From positions 199,746 through 263,745 of the forward strand of contig VXQT01000013.1 in the NCBI GenBank assembly GCA_009838915.1: DNA of 64,000 bases. Direction: 5' to 3'. The notes under the pieces are model-generated. The model saw only the letters and a program-made list of their open reading frames with translations. It was not told the DNA's origin and ran no database searches. Below are positions 52,301 through 61,513 of this stretch, in pieces. Both the position numbers and the translations under genes were made by a program. Within the stretch, counting starts at the first letter, position 1; the number at the start of each line of letters is the position of its first letter. The stretch comes from Chloroflexota bacterium (GTDB lineage Bacteria; Chloroflexota; Dehalococcoidia; Bin125).

Positions 52301-54949
52301 CTATCCAAGCTGCTCCCGGACCGCGTCCGCGACGGCAGCGAGTGCGTCATCGAGTTTGCCGGCGTCGCGCCCGCCCGCCTGGGCCATGTCTGGAGCCCCT
52401 CCTCCGCCGCCTCCTGCGATTCGTGCGATTCCGCCGATGAGCCGGCCTGCATTGATTCCCCCGGCAACTGCGCCATCGGTCGCCATGGCGACGAACAGCG
52501 GACGTTCGTTGGCGACCGCGGCGAGCACGATCACGCCCTCCCGTCCGCTCTCGGCCAGGCGACGGCGCACTTCGTCGCCGGCGCGCCGCAGCGCATCGGC
52601 CGACTCGACGCCAACTCGTCCCGACGCCACCGCGAGCGTCCCGATCTCAACCGCACCGTCGGCGATCTGCTCGGCGACCGTGGCGCCGGTTTGCGCTTCG
52701 ACGGCCTGCAAACGGCGACGAAGTTCGGCCGCTTCAGTCTGCAACTGCGCGATGCGCTCGCCGGCGGTGTCGGGTGTGGCGCGGATCGAGCTCGCGATGT
52801 CCGACAACACGTCAAGCCGTGAATCGGTCCAGTCGGAGGCCGCGGCGCCGGTCAACGCCTCGATTCTCCGCACGCCGGCGCCGACGCTGCCTTCCGAGAT
52901 GATCTGAAACGCGCCAACGAATCCGGTCGCGGGGGCGTGCGTGCCTCCGCACAGCTCCTTGGAGAAGCAGTCGTGGACGTGCGGGTCCGGGTCGCAGATT
53001 TCCACGACTCGCACGTCGGTCTCGTACCTCTCACCGAAGATCGCCATCGCGCCGGTCTTGAGCGCGTCGTCGTAAGACATCTCGGTGGTCGAAACGGGAA
53101 TATCGTCGCGAATCCGCTCCTGGACGAGCTGTTGCACTCTACGCAGGTCGGAAGCGGGTGGCGCTTCGGGCTGGGTGTAGTCGAAGCGCAGATGATCCGG
53201 TGCGACCAACGAACCGGCCTGTCGCACGTGTTCACCCAGCACCTGGCGCAGCGCCGCGTGCAGCAGATGCGTTGCCGTGTGGTTGCGGGCCGCGTCGGCG
53301 CGCCGCGCGTGGCTCACCGTCCCCGTGACGCGGTCGCCCACCGTGACTTCTCCCAACGAGACCGTACCGATGTGTGCAATCACGTCGCCAAAGGCTCTCG
53401 TGTCCTCGATGTCGACTTGCATCCCATCGCCGCGCAGCCAGCCGGCGTCGCCGACCTGTCCGCCGCCCTCGGGATAGAACGAGGTGCGATCGAGCACCAG
53501 GCTGACCTCATCACCCGGGGACGCGAACGCAACCCGTTCACCGCCGGCGACGATCGCGACTACTTCGGCCTGTACCTCAATCGATTCGTAGCCGGTGAAC
53601 TCGGTCGCCGTCTCCAGCTCGGCATAGCGGGCTGCGTCTTCGTCGTAGGCGAAGGTCGCCTGCTGGCGCGAACGTTCGCGCTGAGCTTCCAGGGCGGCGT
53701 CAAACTGCTCCCGCACCATTGACTCATCACCGAGCGCGTCGCGTTCTCGCGCCACTTCCGCCGTGACCTCAAACGGAAGCCCGTACGTGTCGTACAACTC
53801 GAACGCGTCCCGGCCGCTGATCGCGCCTGACTCCAACTCCGCGATCCGCGCTTCCAGCAACGAGCGCCCAGTGGAGAGCGTTCGCCGGAACCGATGCTCC
53901 TCCTGATCCAGCACGTTCGCCACCAGCGCTGCATGTTCGATCAGCTCGGGGTACCAGTCGCCCATGACCGCGCGGACCTTGACGGCCAGGTCGGAGAGCA
54001 GGTCGTCGCTGATACCGAGCGAATCGGCCATGTACAGCGCGCGGCGAATCAGGCGGCGCAGCACGTAGCCGCGTCCCTCATTGCCCGGGATTGCTCCGTC
54101 GGCGACGAGGAAGGTCATTGCGCGCCCGTGCTCGGCGACGACGCGCATGGCGCGCCGCTCGGCCTCGTTCGCCGACTGGTACTCGCGATCGCAACGAGTG
54201 CCGATGTAGTCGAGTAACGGCACAAACAGATCCGTGTCGTAGAGGTTGTCCTGGTCCTGCAACATCATCGCCCAGCGCTCGAGTCCGGCGCCGGTGTCGA
54301 TGCTCTGGGCCGGCAGGTCAGCCCGCGTTCCGTCGTCGAACCGCGTCCACTGCATGAAGACCAGGTTCCAGATCTCCAGCCACTTCTCCTCGGCCTCGGC
54401 GGGTCCGGCGTCGTCTCGGTAGCCGGGACGCATGTCGTAGTGCAACTCGGAGCAGGGGCCGCACGGTCCCGTCGGACCGGCCGCCCAGAAGTTGCCCTGG
54501 TCCTCGCCGTAGCGGTAGATCTTCGAGTCGGGCAGGCCGATCTTCTTCCACTGGTCGTAGGCGAAGTCGTCGTCTGTGAAGACGGTCGCAACCAACCGCT
54601 CGGGCGCGATGCCAATCGCATCTGTGACCAGTTCCCAGGCCCAGGCCTGAGCCTCGGCCTTGAAGTAGTCGCCCAACGAGAAGTTGCCCAGCATCTCGAA
54701 CATGGTCAGATGCGAAGCGTCACCCACTTCGTCGATGTCCGTCGTGCGGAAGCACTTCTGAATCGAGGTCAAGCGATGATGTGGCGGCTGTGCCTCGCCG
54801 AGGAAGTAGGGCTTGAACGGCACCATCCCGGCGCTCGTGAAGAGCAGCGTCGGATCCCCCGGCGCCGTCAGGGGCGCAGACGCGACCGCGAGATGGTCTC
54901 GCTCGACGAAAAAGTCGGTGAAGGTCTTGCGGATAGTTTGAGCGTCCAT
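52301..54949 (-). CDS. alaS: Alanyl-tRNA synthetase
   Basis: An 882-residue class II synthetase. It begins with the conserved FTDFFVERDHLAVASAPL and has the catalytic core (FTSAGMVPFKPYF), the editing domain with NHTATHLLHAAL and CGGTHAPATG (Zn ligands), and a C-terminal DHHA1-type domain ending in GGGGGGAPDMAQAGG. It lies at the head of the leftward run to acyP. The ATG at 54949 has a leader of ~85 bases with a stable hairpin. Confidence 0.96.
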   Translation of the reverse strand: MDAQTIRKTFTDFFVERDHLAVASAPLTAPGDPTLLFTSAGMVPFKPYFLGEAQPPHHRLTSIQKCFRTTDIDEVGDASHLTMFEMLGNFSLGDYFKAEAQAWAWELVTDAIGIAPERLVATVFTDDDFAYDQWKKIGLPDSKIYRYGEDQGNFWAAGPTGPCGPCSELHYDMRPGYRDDAGPAEAEEKWLEIWNLVFMQWTRFDDGTRADLPAQSIDTGAGLERWAMMLQDQDNLYDTDLFVPLLDYIGTRCDREYQSANEAERRAMRVVAEHGRAMTFLVADGAIPGNEGRGYVLRRLIRRALYMADSLGISDDLLSDLAVKVRAVMGDWYPELIEHAALVANVLDQEEHRFRRTLSTGRSLLEARIAELESGAISGRDAFELYDTYGLPFEVTAEVARERDALGDESMVREQFDAALEAQRERSRQQATFAYDEDAARYAELETATEFTGYESIEVQAEVVAIVAGGERVAFASPGDEVSLVLDRTSFYPEGGGQVGDAGWLRGDGMQVDIEDTRAFGDVIAHIGTVSLGEVTVGDRVTGTVSHARRADAARNHTATHLLHAALRQVLGEHVRQAGSLVAPDHLRFDYTQPEAPPASDLRRVQQLVQERIRDDIPVSTTEMSYDDALKTGAMAIFGERYETDVRVVEICDPDPHVHDCFSKELCGGTHAPATGFVGAFQIISEGSVGAGVRRIEALTGAAASDWTDSRLDVLSDIASSIRATPDTAGERIAQLQTEAAELRRRLQAVEAQTGATVAEQIADGAVEIGTLAVASGRVGVESADALRRAGDEVRRRLAESGREGVIVLAAVANERPLFVAMATDGAVAGGINAGRLIGGIARIAGGGGGGAPDMAQAGGRDAGKLDDALAAVADAVREQLG

Positions 54950-55008
54950 TGTTCGTCGGTCACCTTGGGGAATCGGAAGCGCTATGCGCCGTTACACACA
55001 TCAACCAA

Positions 55009-55030
55009 AGCCGCCCTTTGCAGGGCAGCC
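55009..55030 (-). promoter_or_regulatory. Hairpin at the 5' end of the alaS leader
   Basis: GGCUGCCCU-GCAA-AGGGCGGCU: nine pairs (two G-U) closed by a GNRA tetraloop. It lies just after the inferred start of transcription (about 55034) and could protect the mRNA or act in regulation; no T-box consensus is present. Confidence 0.45.
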
Positions 55031-55040
55031 ACAGAGATCG

Positions 55041-55046
55041 AGTATA
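55041..55046 (-). promoter_or_regulatory. -10 element TATACT of alaS
   Basis: TGCGTATACT, identical to the PHP gene promoter. The implied leader is ~85 bases. No -35 is clear. Confidence 0.5.
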
Positions 55047-55097
55047 CGCAGGCGACCGATACCGCATGCCTCGCAAGCCGAGGAAGCGTCAACGCGG

Positions 55098-55127
55098 TTG
55101 ACAGTCAATAAACTGCCTACCTAGCGT
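55098..55127 (+). promoter_or_regulatory. glmU promoter with overlapping palindrome
   Basis: TTGACA (55098-55103), 18-base spacer, TAGCGT (55122-55127): one of the best matches in the window. GTCAAC-GCG-GTTGAC (55088-55102) forms a palindrome over the -35, followed by a further GTCAA. The -10 overlaps the GTG at 55126, so that codon cannot start translation. Confidence 0.75.
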
Positions 55128-55143
55128 GAAGTCCACCAGACCG

Positions 55144-56580
55144 ATGGAATCGGAGCCCCGATTGAGTTCCGACGACGATCCACCAGAATCCAAGCTGTTT
55201 CCCCAGGTCACCGCTGTCGTGCTCGCGGCCGGAGACGGCCAACGCCTGGGCTCCGAGATTCCCAAACCTGCTTACCCGATCTGCGGCAGAGCGATGTCTG
55301 CCCACGTGCTGCATGCGCTCAGCGATGGGGGCATTCGCATGGCTGTCGTCGTCGTTGCGCCCGGCGCGCGCGGACAAGCGGTTCGTGACGCGCTCGACTC
55401 CGATCCCTCCGCAATCGAGCTGTCCTACGTCGTGCAGCAAGAGCCACGTGGCACCGCCGACGCCGTTATGGCTACACGCGGCGAAGTGATGACCAGCCAT
55501 GTGCTGGTAGTCAACGGCGATCTCCCGCTAATCACTCCTGCGCAGATCAGACCCGTGCTTCTGGCTGAGGACGCGGATGCGGTCATCGCCACTGCGCACG
55601 TCGACGATCCATCGCAGATGGGCCGGATCGTTCGCGGAGAGCGCGGCTCGCTGCAGGGCATCGTCGAGTGGCGCGACGCATCGGAATCCGAGCGTCGAAT
55701 CTGCGAGGTCAACCTTGGCTTCTACAGGTTTCGCAGCGACTACCTCTGGCCTGAGCTTGAGTGCGTCCTCGGCGGAGCAGCGAACTCCGGCGAGGCCTAC
55801 GTGACCAGCGTCCTTCCGTCGGCGGTCGCGCAGGGCCACGCGCGGGCCGTCGAAGTTGCCATGGATGACGGTCGTCTCAACGTGGAGACCCCCATCGATG
55901 TCGCCGATGCAGCAACAGTGTTGCGCCAACGCATCGTGACGCGGCACCTGGAAGCAGGCGTTCACATTCGTGATCGCGACGCGGTCTGGATCGATGCCCA
56001 GGTCGCGATTTCGGATGGGGCCGTGATCGAACCCGGCGTTCATATCCGAGGTCGCAGCGAAGTTGAGGCGAACGCGCGCCTCGGACCCAACACCGTGGTC
56101 GAAGACTCGGTCATCGGCGAGGGTTCCGTAGTCGAATCCTGCACGATCAAGGGCTCGACGTTGGACAAGGAAGTGGAGATCGGACCCTATTCCACGATTC
56201 GGCCCGGCTGTGTGATCGGGTCGCGCTCACACATCGGAACGCACGCCGAACTGAAGCAGGCGCACGTCGGATCGGGCGTTCAGATTGGCCACTTCAGCTA
56301 CATGGGCGATGTCGATATCGGTCCGCGGACGAACATCGGCGCCGGCGCGATCACTTGCAATTTCGACGGAGACGGCAAGCATCTGACCGTGATTGGCGAG
56401 GCCGCGTTCATCGGAAGCGACACCATGCTGGTCGCCCCTGTTCGCGTCGGCAATCGCGCGCGCACTGGCGCAGGCTCTGTCGTCACCAGGGACGTCCCGG
56501 ACGGCGGCAACGCCGTCGGCCATCCGGCGCGGCTGACGCCCGCGCGAGCGGAGCGGCGAGGATCGGAGCGACAGGCATGA
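55144..56580 (+). CDS. glmU: Bifunctional GlmU (N-acetylglucosamine-1-P uridylyltransferase / glucosamine-1-P acetyltransferase)
   Basis: A 478-residue enzyme that makes UDP-GlcNAc, the precursor of peptidoglycan. Residues ~22-255 are the nucleotidyltransferase (LAAGDGQRLGSEIPK near 27-41, QQEPRGTADAV, NGDLPLI). The rest is a left-handed beta-helix acetyltransferase with hexapeptide repeats (LGPNTVVEDSVIGEGSV...), IGHFSYMGD with the catalytic His and NIGAGAITCNFDG. ATG 55144 is chosen because the GTG at 55126 overlaps the promoter -10. Confidence 0.94.
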   Translation: MESEPRLSSDDDPPESKLFPQVTAVVLAAGDGQRLGSEIPKPAYPICGRAMSAHVLHALSDGGIRMAVVVVAPGARGQAVRDALDSDPSAIELSYVVQQEPRGTADAVMATRGEVMTSHVLVVNGDLPLITPAQIRPVLLAEDADAVIATAHVDDPSQMGRIVRGERGSLQGIVEWRDASESERRICEVNLGFYRFRSDYLWPELECVLGGAANSGEAYVTSVLPSAVAQGHARAVEVAMDDGRLNVETPIDVADAATVLRQRIVTRHLEAGVHIRDRDAVWIDAQVAISDGAVIEPGVHIRGRSEVEANARLGPNTVVEDSVIGEGSVVESCTIKGSTLDKEVEIGPYSTIRPGCVIGSRSHIGTHAELKQAHVGSGVQIGHFSYMGDVDIGPRTNIGAGAITCNFDGDGKHLTVIGEAAFIGSDTMLVAPVRVGNRARTGAGSVVTRDVPDGGNAVGHPARLTPARAERRGSERQA

Positions 56581-57857
56581 GCGAGGGCTCAATCATCGCT
56601 CTGGTCATCCTGATTCTCGCCGTCACACTGCTGGTGCTGGAGGCGATCGCCGAGGCCGGCGTGATTTCCCTCTCCCGTTCGCGGGCGCAATTGTTGGCGA
56701 GTCGGCAACCCGACAATCGACGCGCGCAGCGCCTGACCGTGATCACGGCAGAGCGTGAGCGGGCGCTGGGCTCGTTTGCCGTCGGACGTACGGTCGCCGT
56801 AGCGAGCGGCTTTACGGCGATCTTTTACATCGTGATCCGCGAAACCGGGTTTCAGTGGGAGTGGCTGTGCGTCACCGGGGTCGTCTCGGCTGTGGTCGCT
56901 GCGTTAACTCAATCCGTACCGCGACGCCTGGCGGCGACCTGGCCGGAGGGCTTCGCGCTCAACTTCGTCCCGATCATTGACCTGCTGGATGCGGTGTTCC
57001 TGATTCCTGCTGCGATCCTGGAGGCCCCGGCGCGCTTGGTCACCGGACTTGGCCGTCGACACACAGAGGTTGCGCCGCAGCCAACCGACATCGAAGTCCT
57101 GATCGAGCAAGAACACGAGACGATCGCAGAAGACGAGCGCGAGATGATCCGCGGGATCATGACGATCGGCGACCGCATCGTGCGCGAGGCGATGACGCCG
57201 CGACTGGACATTGCGGCGCTGGCCGCCGATACCGATCTGACCGAGGCCGCGAACTTCCTGCTTGAACGCGGCTTTTCCCGTGTACCGATATTCGAAGAGT
57301 CGATCGACAACATCACCGGCATCGTCTATGCGAAAGACTTGATGGCAGAGATCCTCAACGAGGGCGACCGTTCGGTTGCCACGATCGCGCGCCCGCCGAT
57401 CCTGGTGCCGGAATCGAAGCTGATCGACGACCTGCTGCACGACTTGCGCGGCTCGCGCGTCCACATGGCCATCGTCCTCGACGAGTACGGCGGGACCGCA
57501 GGGCTGATCACGCTTGAGGACATCCTGGAAGAAATCGTCGGTGAGATCGCCGACGAATACGATCCGGCCGGGGCAGACGACGACGGCGCGCGAATGGTTG
57601 ACGACGCGCTTATCCTTGACGGCCGCGCTCCGCTCGGCGCGCTCGAACAAATCGGCGGACACGTCGAAGCGGCGGACTACGACACCGTTGCAGGTCTCGT
57701 GTTCGACCGGCTTGGTCGCATTCCCGAGGTCGGAGATGAAGTGCGGTTGGGCAATCTCACCGTCGTGGTCGAGCGCATGAACGGGCGGCGCGTCATCCAG
57801 ATGCGGGCGATGGCCACTGCCGCTCCACTTGCTGACAGCAGTGACGAGGCGCGCTAA
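56577..57857 (+). CDS. CBS-domain membrane protein (CNNM/HlyC-CorC family)
   Basis: A 426-residue protein. Hydrophobic stretches near residues 5-30 and 75-125 form the DUF21/CNNM membrane part, though fewer helices are visible than usual. A pair of CBS domains follows (REAMTPRLDIAAL, GFSRVPIFEESIDNITGIVYAKDLM; HMAIVLDEYGGTAGLITLEDILEEIVGEIADE), and a CorC_HlyC C-terminal domain ends it. Such proteins are linked to Mg/Co export or to membrane metal balance. The start overlaps glmU by four bases. Confidence 0.9.
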   Translation: MSEGSIIALVILILAVTLLVLEAIAEAGVISLSRSRAQLLASRQPDNRRAQRLTVITAERERALGSFAVGRTVAVASGFTAIFYIVIRETGFQWEWLCVTGVVSAVVAALTQSVPRRLAATWPEGFALNFVPIIDLLDAVFLIPAAILEAPARLVTGLGRRHTEVAPQPTDIEVLIEQEHETIAEDEREMIRGIMTIGDRIVREAMTPRLDIAALAADTDLTEAANFLLERGFSRVPIFEESIDNITGIVYAKDLMAEILNEGDRSVATIARPPILVPESKLIDDLLHDLRGSRVHMAIVLDEYGGTAGLITLEDILEEIVGEIADEYDPAGADDDGARMVDDALILDGRAPLGALEQIGGHVEAADYDTVAGLVFDRLGRIPEVGDEVRLGNLTVVVERMNGRRVIQMRAMATAAPLADSSDEAR

Positions 57858-57868
57858 CGTGAGCGCTC

Positions 57869-58978
57869 GTGTCTGATCTTGACCAGTCGATGAACTCCGA
57901 CATGCCGTATCGCGTGGCATTCTCCCACGTCACCGGGATCGGCCCTGCGCGAATGAATGCGCTCGAGCGCACGTTCGAGACTCTCGCCGACGCCTGGTCC
58001 GCCGACCGCTCAATGCTCCAACAGGCTGGCCTGGACGCACGCACGGTTGACGAGTTCGAGTCGACCCGCGCCATGCAGGATCCGTTCGAGGCCTACGAGC
58101 GGATGATCGACGCCGGGGTCACAGCGCTGACCACGGAAGACGATGGCTATCCCCGACGCCTCCGGGAGATTGCCGATCCTCCACCGCTGCTGTACGTCAA
58201 GGGAGAGTTGTCGGAACGCGATGAGTGGTCAATCGCGATCGTAGGTACCAGACGTCCGACGGCATATGGCCGCCAGGTGACGAGGTCGCTCGCAGGGGAA
58301 CTGGCCGACTCGGGACTCACCGTTGTGTCCGGACTGGCCCGCGGAGTAGACGGGATCGCGCACGAGACCGCGCTGGAGCGCGGCGCCCGGACGGTCGCAG
58401 TCGTGGCCAGCGGCCTCGATCGCGTGTATCCCCCGGAACACCAGGGTCTGGCCGCGCAGATACTCGATTCAGGAGGCGCGTGGATCAGCGAGTATCCGCT
58501 GGGCACGCGTCCGGACGCCCGGTTCTTCCCCCGCCGCAATCGGATCATTGCGGGAGTCACGCTGGGCACACTGGTCACCGAGGCGGGCGAGAAGTCCGGA
58601 ACCTGGCATACAGTAACTTCGGCCCTCGACCAGGGACGCGAAGTCTTCGCTGTGCCGGGACCTATCACCTCGGAACAGTCCACGGGCGCGAACAACGTCA
58701 TCAAGCGAGGTCTGGGTAAGCTCGTCACTTGCGCGCAGGACGTGCTGGATGAGTTGAACGTGGGACCGATAGAGCGGCAGGCCGAGTTGGCTGAGCAGTT
58801 GCCCGAAGATTCTGTGGAAGCCATGCTGCTGCAGCAGATCGGCAGCGAGCCGATCCATGTGGACGAACTCTCACGACTACTGCAGCGCCCCGTCCACGAA
58901 ACCGCAGCCGCCATGGCCACGCTGGAACTCAAGGGCCTCATCCATCAGGTAGGACCAATGACCTATGCCCGACGCTGA
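57869..58978 (+). CDS. dprA: DNA processing protein DprA
   Basis: A 369-residue protein that loads RecA onto incoming single-stranded DNA during natural transformation. The Rossmann-like core has AIVGTRRPTAYG, VSGLARGVDGIAHETAL, RFFPRRNRIIAG and REVFAVPGP. A N-terminal helical domain (ATGIGPARMNAL-like HVTGIGPARMNAL) precedes it, and a winged-helix end (ELSRLLQRPVHETAAAMATLELKGLI) follows. GTG start; TAACGT lies eight bases before, so a second promoter is possible. It overlaps topA by 14 bases. Confidence 0.94.
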   Translation: MSDLDQSMNSDMPYRVAFSHVTGIGPARMNALERTFETLADAWSADRSMLQQAGLDARTVDEFESTRAMQDPFEAYERMIDAGVTALTTEDDGYPRRLREIADPPPLLYVKGELSERDEWSIAIVGTRRPTAYGRQVTRSLAGELADSGLTVVSGLARGVDGIAHETALERGARTVAVVASGLDRVYPPEHQGLAAQILDSGGAWISEYPLGTRPDARFFPRRNRIIAGVTLGTLVTEAGEKSGTWHTVTSALDQGREVFAVPGPITSEQSTGANNVIKRGLGKLVTCAQDVLDELNVGPIERQAELAEQLPEDSVEAMLLQQIGSEPIHVDELSRLLQRPVHETAAAMATLELKGLIHQVGPMTYARR

Positions 58979-61460
58979 GCGGACCGCGACCCAGGACGGC
59001 AAGACGCTGGTGATCGTCGAGTCGGGCGCCAAGGCCGAGACGATCTCCCGTTTCCTGGATGACGACTATCTCGTCACTGCCTGTTTCGGTCACATTCGCG
59101 ACCTGCCCCGCCGCGCCGCCGAACGGCCTGCCAAGATTAAGGGCAAGCCCTGGGCGGACTTCTCCGTTGACGTCGATCACGGGTTCCAGCCCTACTACAT
59201 CGTCCCCGGCGAATCGAAGAAGCATGTGACACGGCTGCGCAAAGAACTCAAGCAGGCCGACCGGGTGCTCCTCGCCACAGACGAAGATCGGGAAGGCGAA
59301 TCAATCGGCTGGCACCTCGTCGAAGTGCTCAAGCCCAAAGTGCCCTACGAACGAATCGTCTTTCACGAGATCACCGCTTCGGCGATCGAAGCCGCGCTCG
59401 AATCGCCGCGCCAGATCGATGAACACCTGGTCGAGGCGCAGGAGTCGCGCCGCATTATTGATCGCCTCTATGGCTACTCGCTGAGTCCCGTGCTCTGGCG
59501 CAAGCTCGGACAGGGCACCTCCGCCGGCCGAGTGCAGAGCGTAGCGCTCAAGTTCCTCGTGGATCGCGAGCGCGAGCGGATGGCTTTCGTCAGCGCCGAG
59601 TACTGGGGCGCTAATGCCGACTTCCTCGTCGGTGACACGCAGCTCAGTGCCCGCCTGCACTCGCTGGGAGGCAGCGAGCTCGCCAGCCAGACCTCAGACT
59701 TCGACCCGACGACGGGGTTGCTGGCGGCAAACGAGAAGCGATGGGAGACCGAGCAGTCGCTCACCGAGCTTCAGCCCGCGTTGACCGAGGCTCAGTGGAC
59801 GGTTGCCACAGTGGCCAAGACCCAGGCAAGAATGCGCCCGGCGCCGCCGTTCACGACTTCGACGATGCAACAGGCGGCATCGAACCGGTTGGGCATGGGC
59901 TCGGCCCGCGCCATGGCCGCGGCTCAGCGGCTGTACCAGGGCGTCGACCTGGGCGCGGAACGGGTCGGTTTGATCACGTACATGCGGACCGATTCGGTCA
60001 CGCTCTCCGACCAGGCATTGGCCCAGGCGTCCAGCTACATCAAGAGCACGTACGGCGAGGATTACCACCAGTTCCGCACCTACAAGACCCGATCCCGCAA
60101 TGCCCAGGAGGCGCACGAGGCAATCAGGCCAACCGATATCGCGCGCACGCCGGACTCGCTGCGCGGCGTGGTCGATGGCGACGATCTGGCCCTCTACGAG
60201 CTCGTCTGGCGCCGGGCGGTCGCCTCTCAGATGGCCGACGCGCGCGTCGAGCGCACGCGCATCGAACTTGAGGCGCGCCTTCCCGCACGATCGAACGACG
60301 ATCCAGCGGTCATGGTCGCCAACGGGCAAGTCGTGGTCTTTCCCGGCTGGTACGAAGTGCTGCCGCCGCGCGGCGACGGACAACAGTTGCTGCCTGATGT
60401 CGCCGAGGGCGAGCGCGCACGCTTGGTCGGATACGAACCGCGCCAGAGTGAGTCCCAACCCCCGGCGCGCTTCACCGAAGCCTCCCTGGTCAAGAAGCTG
60501 GAAGACGACGGGCTCGGTCGCCCGAGCACCTACGCGGCAATCATCAAGACGTTGATCGACCGCAGTTACGTCAACCGCAGCGGTCGAACCCTGATTCCCA
60601 CGTTTCTCGGGTTCGCCGTTACAGATCTGCTGACACAGCACTTTTCCGACCTCGTCAACGCCGAGTTCACGGCTGAAATGGAGGAGCACCTCGATCAGAT
60701 CGCCCGCGGCGAAACGCGCTCCGAGGAACACCTGCGCGCGTTCTACTTCGGCGACGTTGACGCGGCGAACGGACTCAAGGGTCGGGTCGCCGAGAAGATC
60801 GACACCATTCCGTTCTGGGCGCTGAATCTGACCACGGACGGCCTGACGCTCGATACGACTTCGGACGACGACCAGATTGGCCCGGACGATGTCCAGGTGA
60901 GGGTTCGCGGAGGACAGTCGTTCCTGCGCCGAGGCGCAGGAGACGGCATGCGCACCGCGCCCCTGCCGCCCGACATCGCGCCGGCCGATCTCACGCTGGA
61001 GAAGGCCACCGATCTGTTGGACACCACGATGCAGCTGCCTCGGCGGCTTGGGCGTCATCCCGAGGCCGACGATGACGTCTGGCTGCTGAACGGCCGCTTC
61101 GGACCGTTCGTGCAGATTGGCGAGGTTGTCGGCCGGCCCAAGCGCGGCGCACCGAAGCCCAGGCGCGCGTCTGTGCCCAGCGGCATGGAGATTGCCGAAG
61201 TCAACCTCGAGCACGCCATCGAGTGGCTGCGCTGGCCCAAGACGCTCGGCCTGCACCCCGACACCGGCGAAGAAGTCGTCGTTCGTCCAGGACGCTGGGG
61301 ACCCTATGTCCAGTCTGGAGACGAGCGACGCAATCTCAAGGACGACGACGACCTGGAGACGATTGAGTTGGATCGGGCGTTGACCCTGCTCGCCGAACCC
61401 AGGCCGCAGCGTCGCGGCCGCGGCCGATCCGGTGGCAGGCGCGGACGACGCCGCTCTTAG
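58965..61460 (+). CDS. topA: DNA topoisomerase I (type IA)
   Basis: An 831-residue enzyme that relaxes negative supercoils. The TOPRIM domain starts TLVIVESGAKAETISRFL and holds ATDEDREGE; the active Tyr is in VGLITYMRTDSV. The GRPSTYA segment ends the core. The C-terminus has no cysteine zinc fingers; instead it has repeats such as LGRHPEADDDVWLLNGRFGPFVQIG and LGLHPDTGEEVVVRPGRWGPYVQSG, as in actinobacterial and some Chloroflexota enzymes, and a basic tail. Overlaps dprA by 14 bases. Confidence 0.96.
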   Translation: MPDAERTATQDGKTLVIVESGAKAETISRFLDDDYLVTACFGHIRDLPRRAAERPAKIKGKPWADFSVDVDHGFQPYYIVPGESKKHVTRLRKELKQADRVLLATDEDREGESIGWHLVEVLKPKVPYERIVFHEITASAIEAALESPRQIDEHLVEAQESRRIIDRLYGYSLSPVLWRKLGQGTSAGRVQSVALKFLVDRERERMAFVSAEYWGANADFLVGDTQLSARLHSLGGSELASQTSDFDPTTGLLAANEKRWETEQSLTELQPALTEAQWTVATVAKTQARMRPAPPFTTSTMQQAASNRLGMGSARAMAAAQRLYQGVDLGAERVGLITYMRTDSVTLSDQALAQASSYIKSTYGEDYHQFRTYKTRSRNAQEAHEAIRPTDIARTPDSLRGVVDGDDLALYELVWRRAVASQMADARVERTRIELEARLPARSNDDPAVMVANGQVVVFPGWYEVLPPRGDGQQLLPDVAEGERARLVGYEPRQSESQPPARFTEASLVKKLEDDGLGRPSTYAAIIKTLIDRSYVNRSGRTLIPTFLGFAVTDLLTQHFSDLVNAEFTAEMEEHLDQIARGETRSEEHLRAFYFGDVDAANGLKGRVAEKIDTIPFWALNLTTDGLTLDTTSDDDQIGPDDVQVRVRGGQSFLRRGAGDGMRTAPLPPDIAPADLTLEKATDLLDTTMQLPRRLGRHPEADDDVWLLNGRFGPFVQIGEVVGRPKRGAPKPRRASVPSGMEIAEVNLEHAIEWLRWPKTLGLHPDTGEEVVVRPGRWGPYVQSGDERRNLKDDDDLETIELDRALTLLAEPRPQRRGRGRSGGRRGRRRS

Positions 61461-61501
61461 GCTCTTGATCTTCCGTTGCATGTTGGCGACTTCGGTCGTC
61501 C

Positions 61502-61507
61502 TACAGT
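61502..61507 (+). promoter_or_regulatory. -10 element TACAGT, leaderless start of the Xer recombinase gene
   Basis: TACAGT, six bases, then the GTG at 61514. No Shine-Dalgarno sequence can fit. Confidence 0.5.
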
Positions 61508-61513
61508 GGACTC

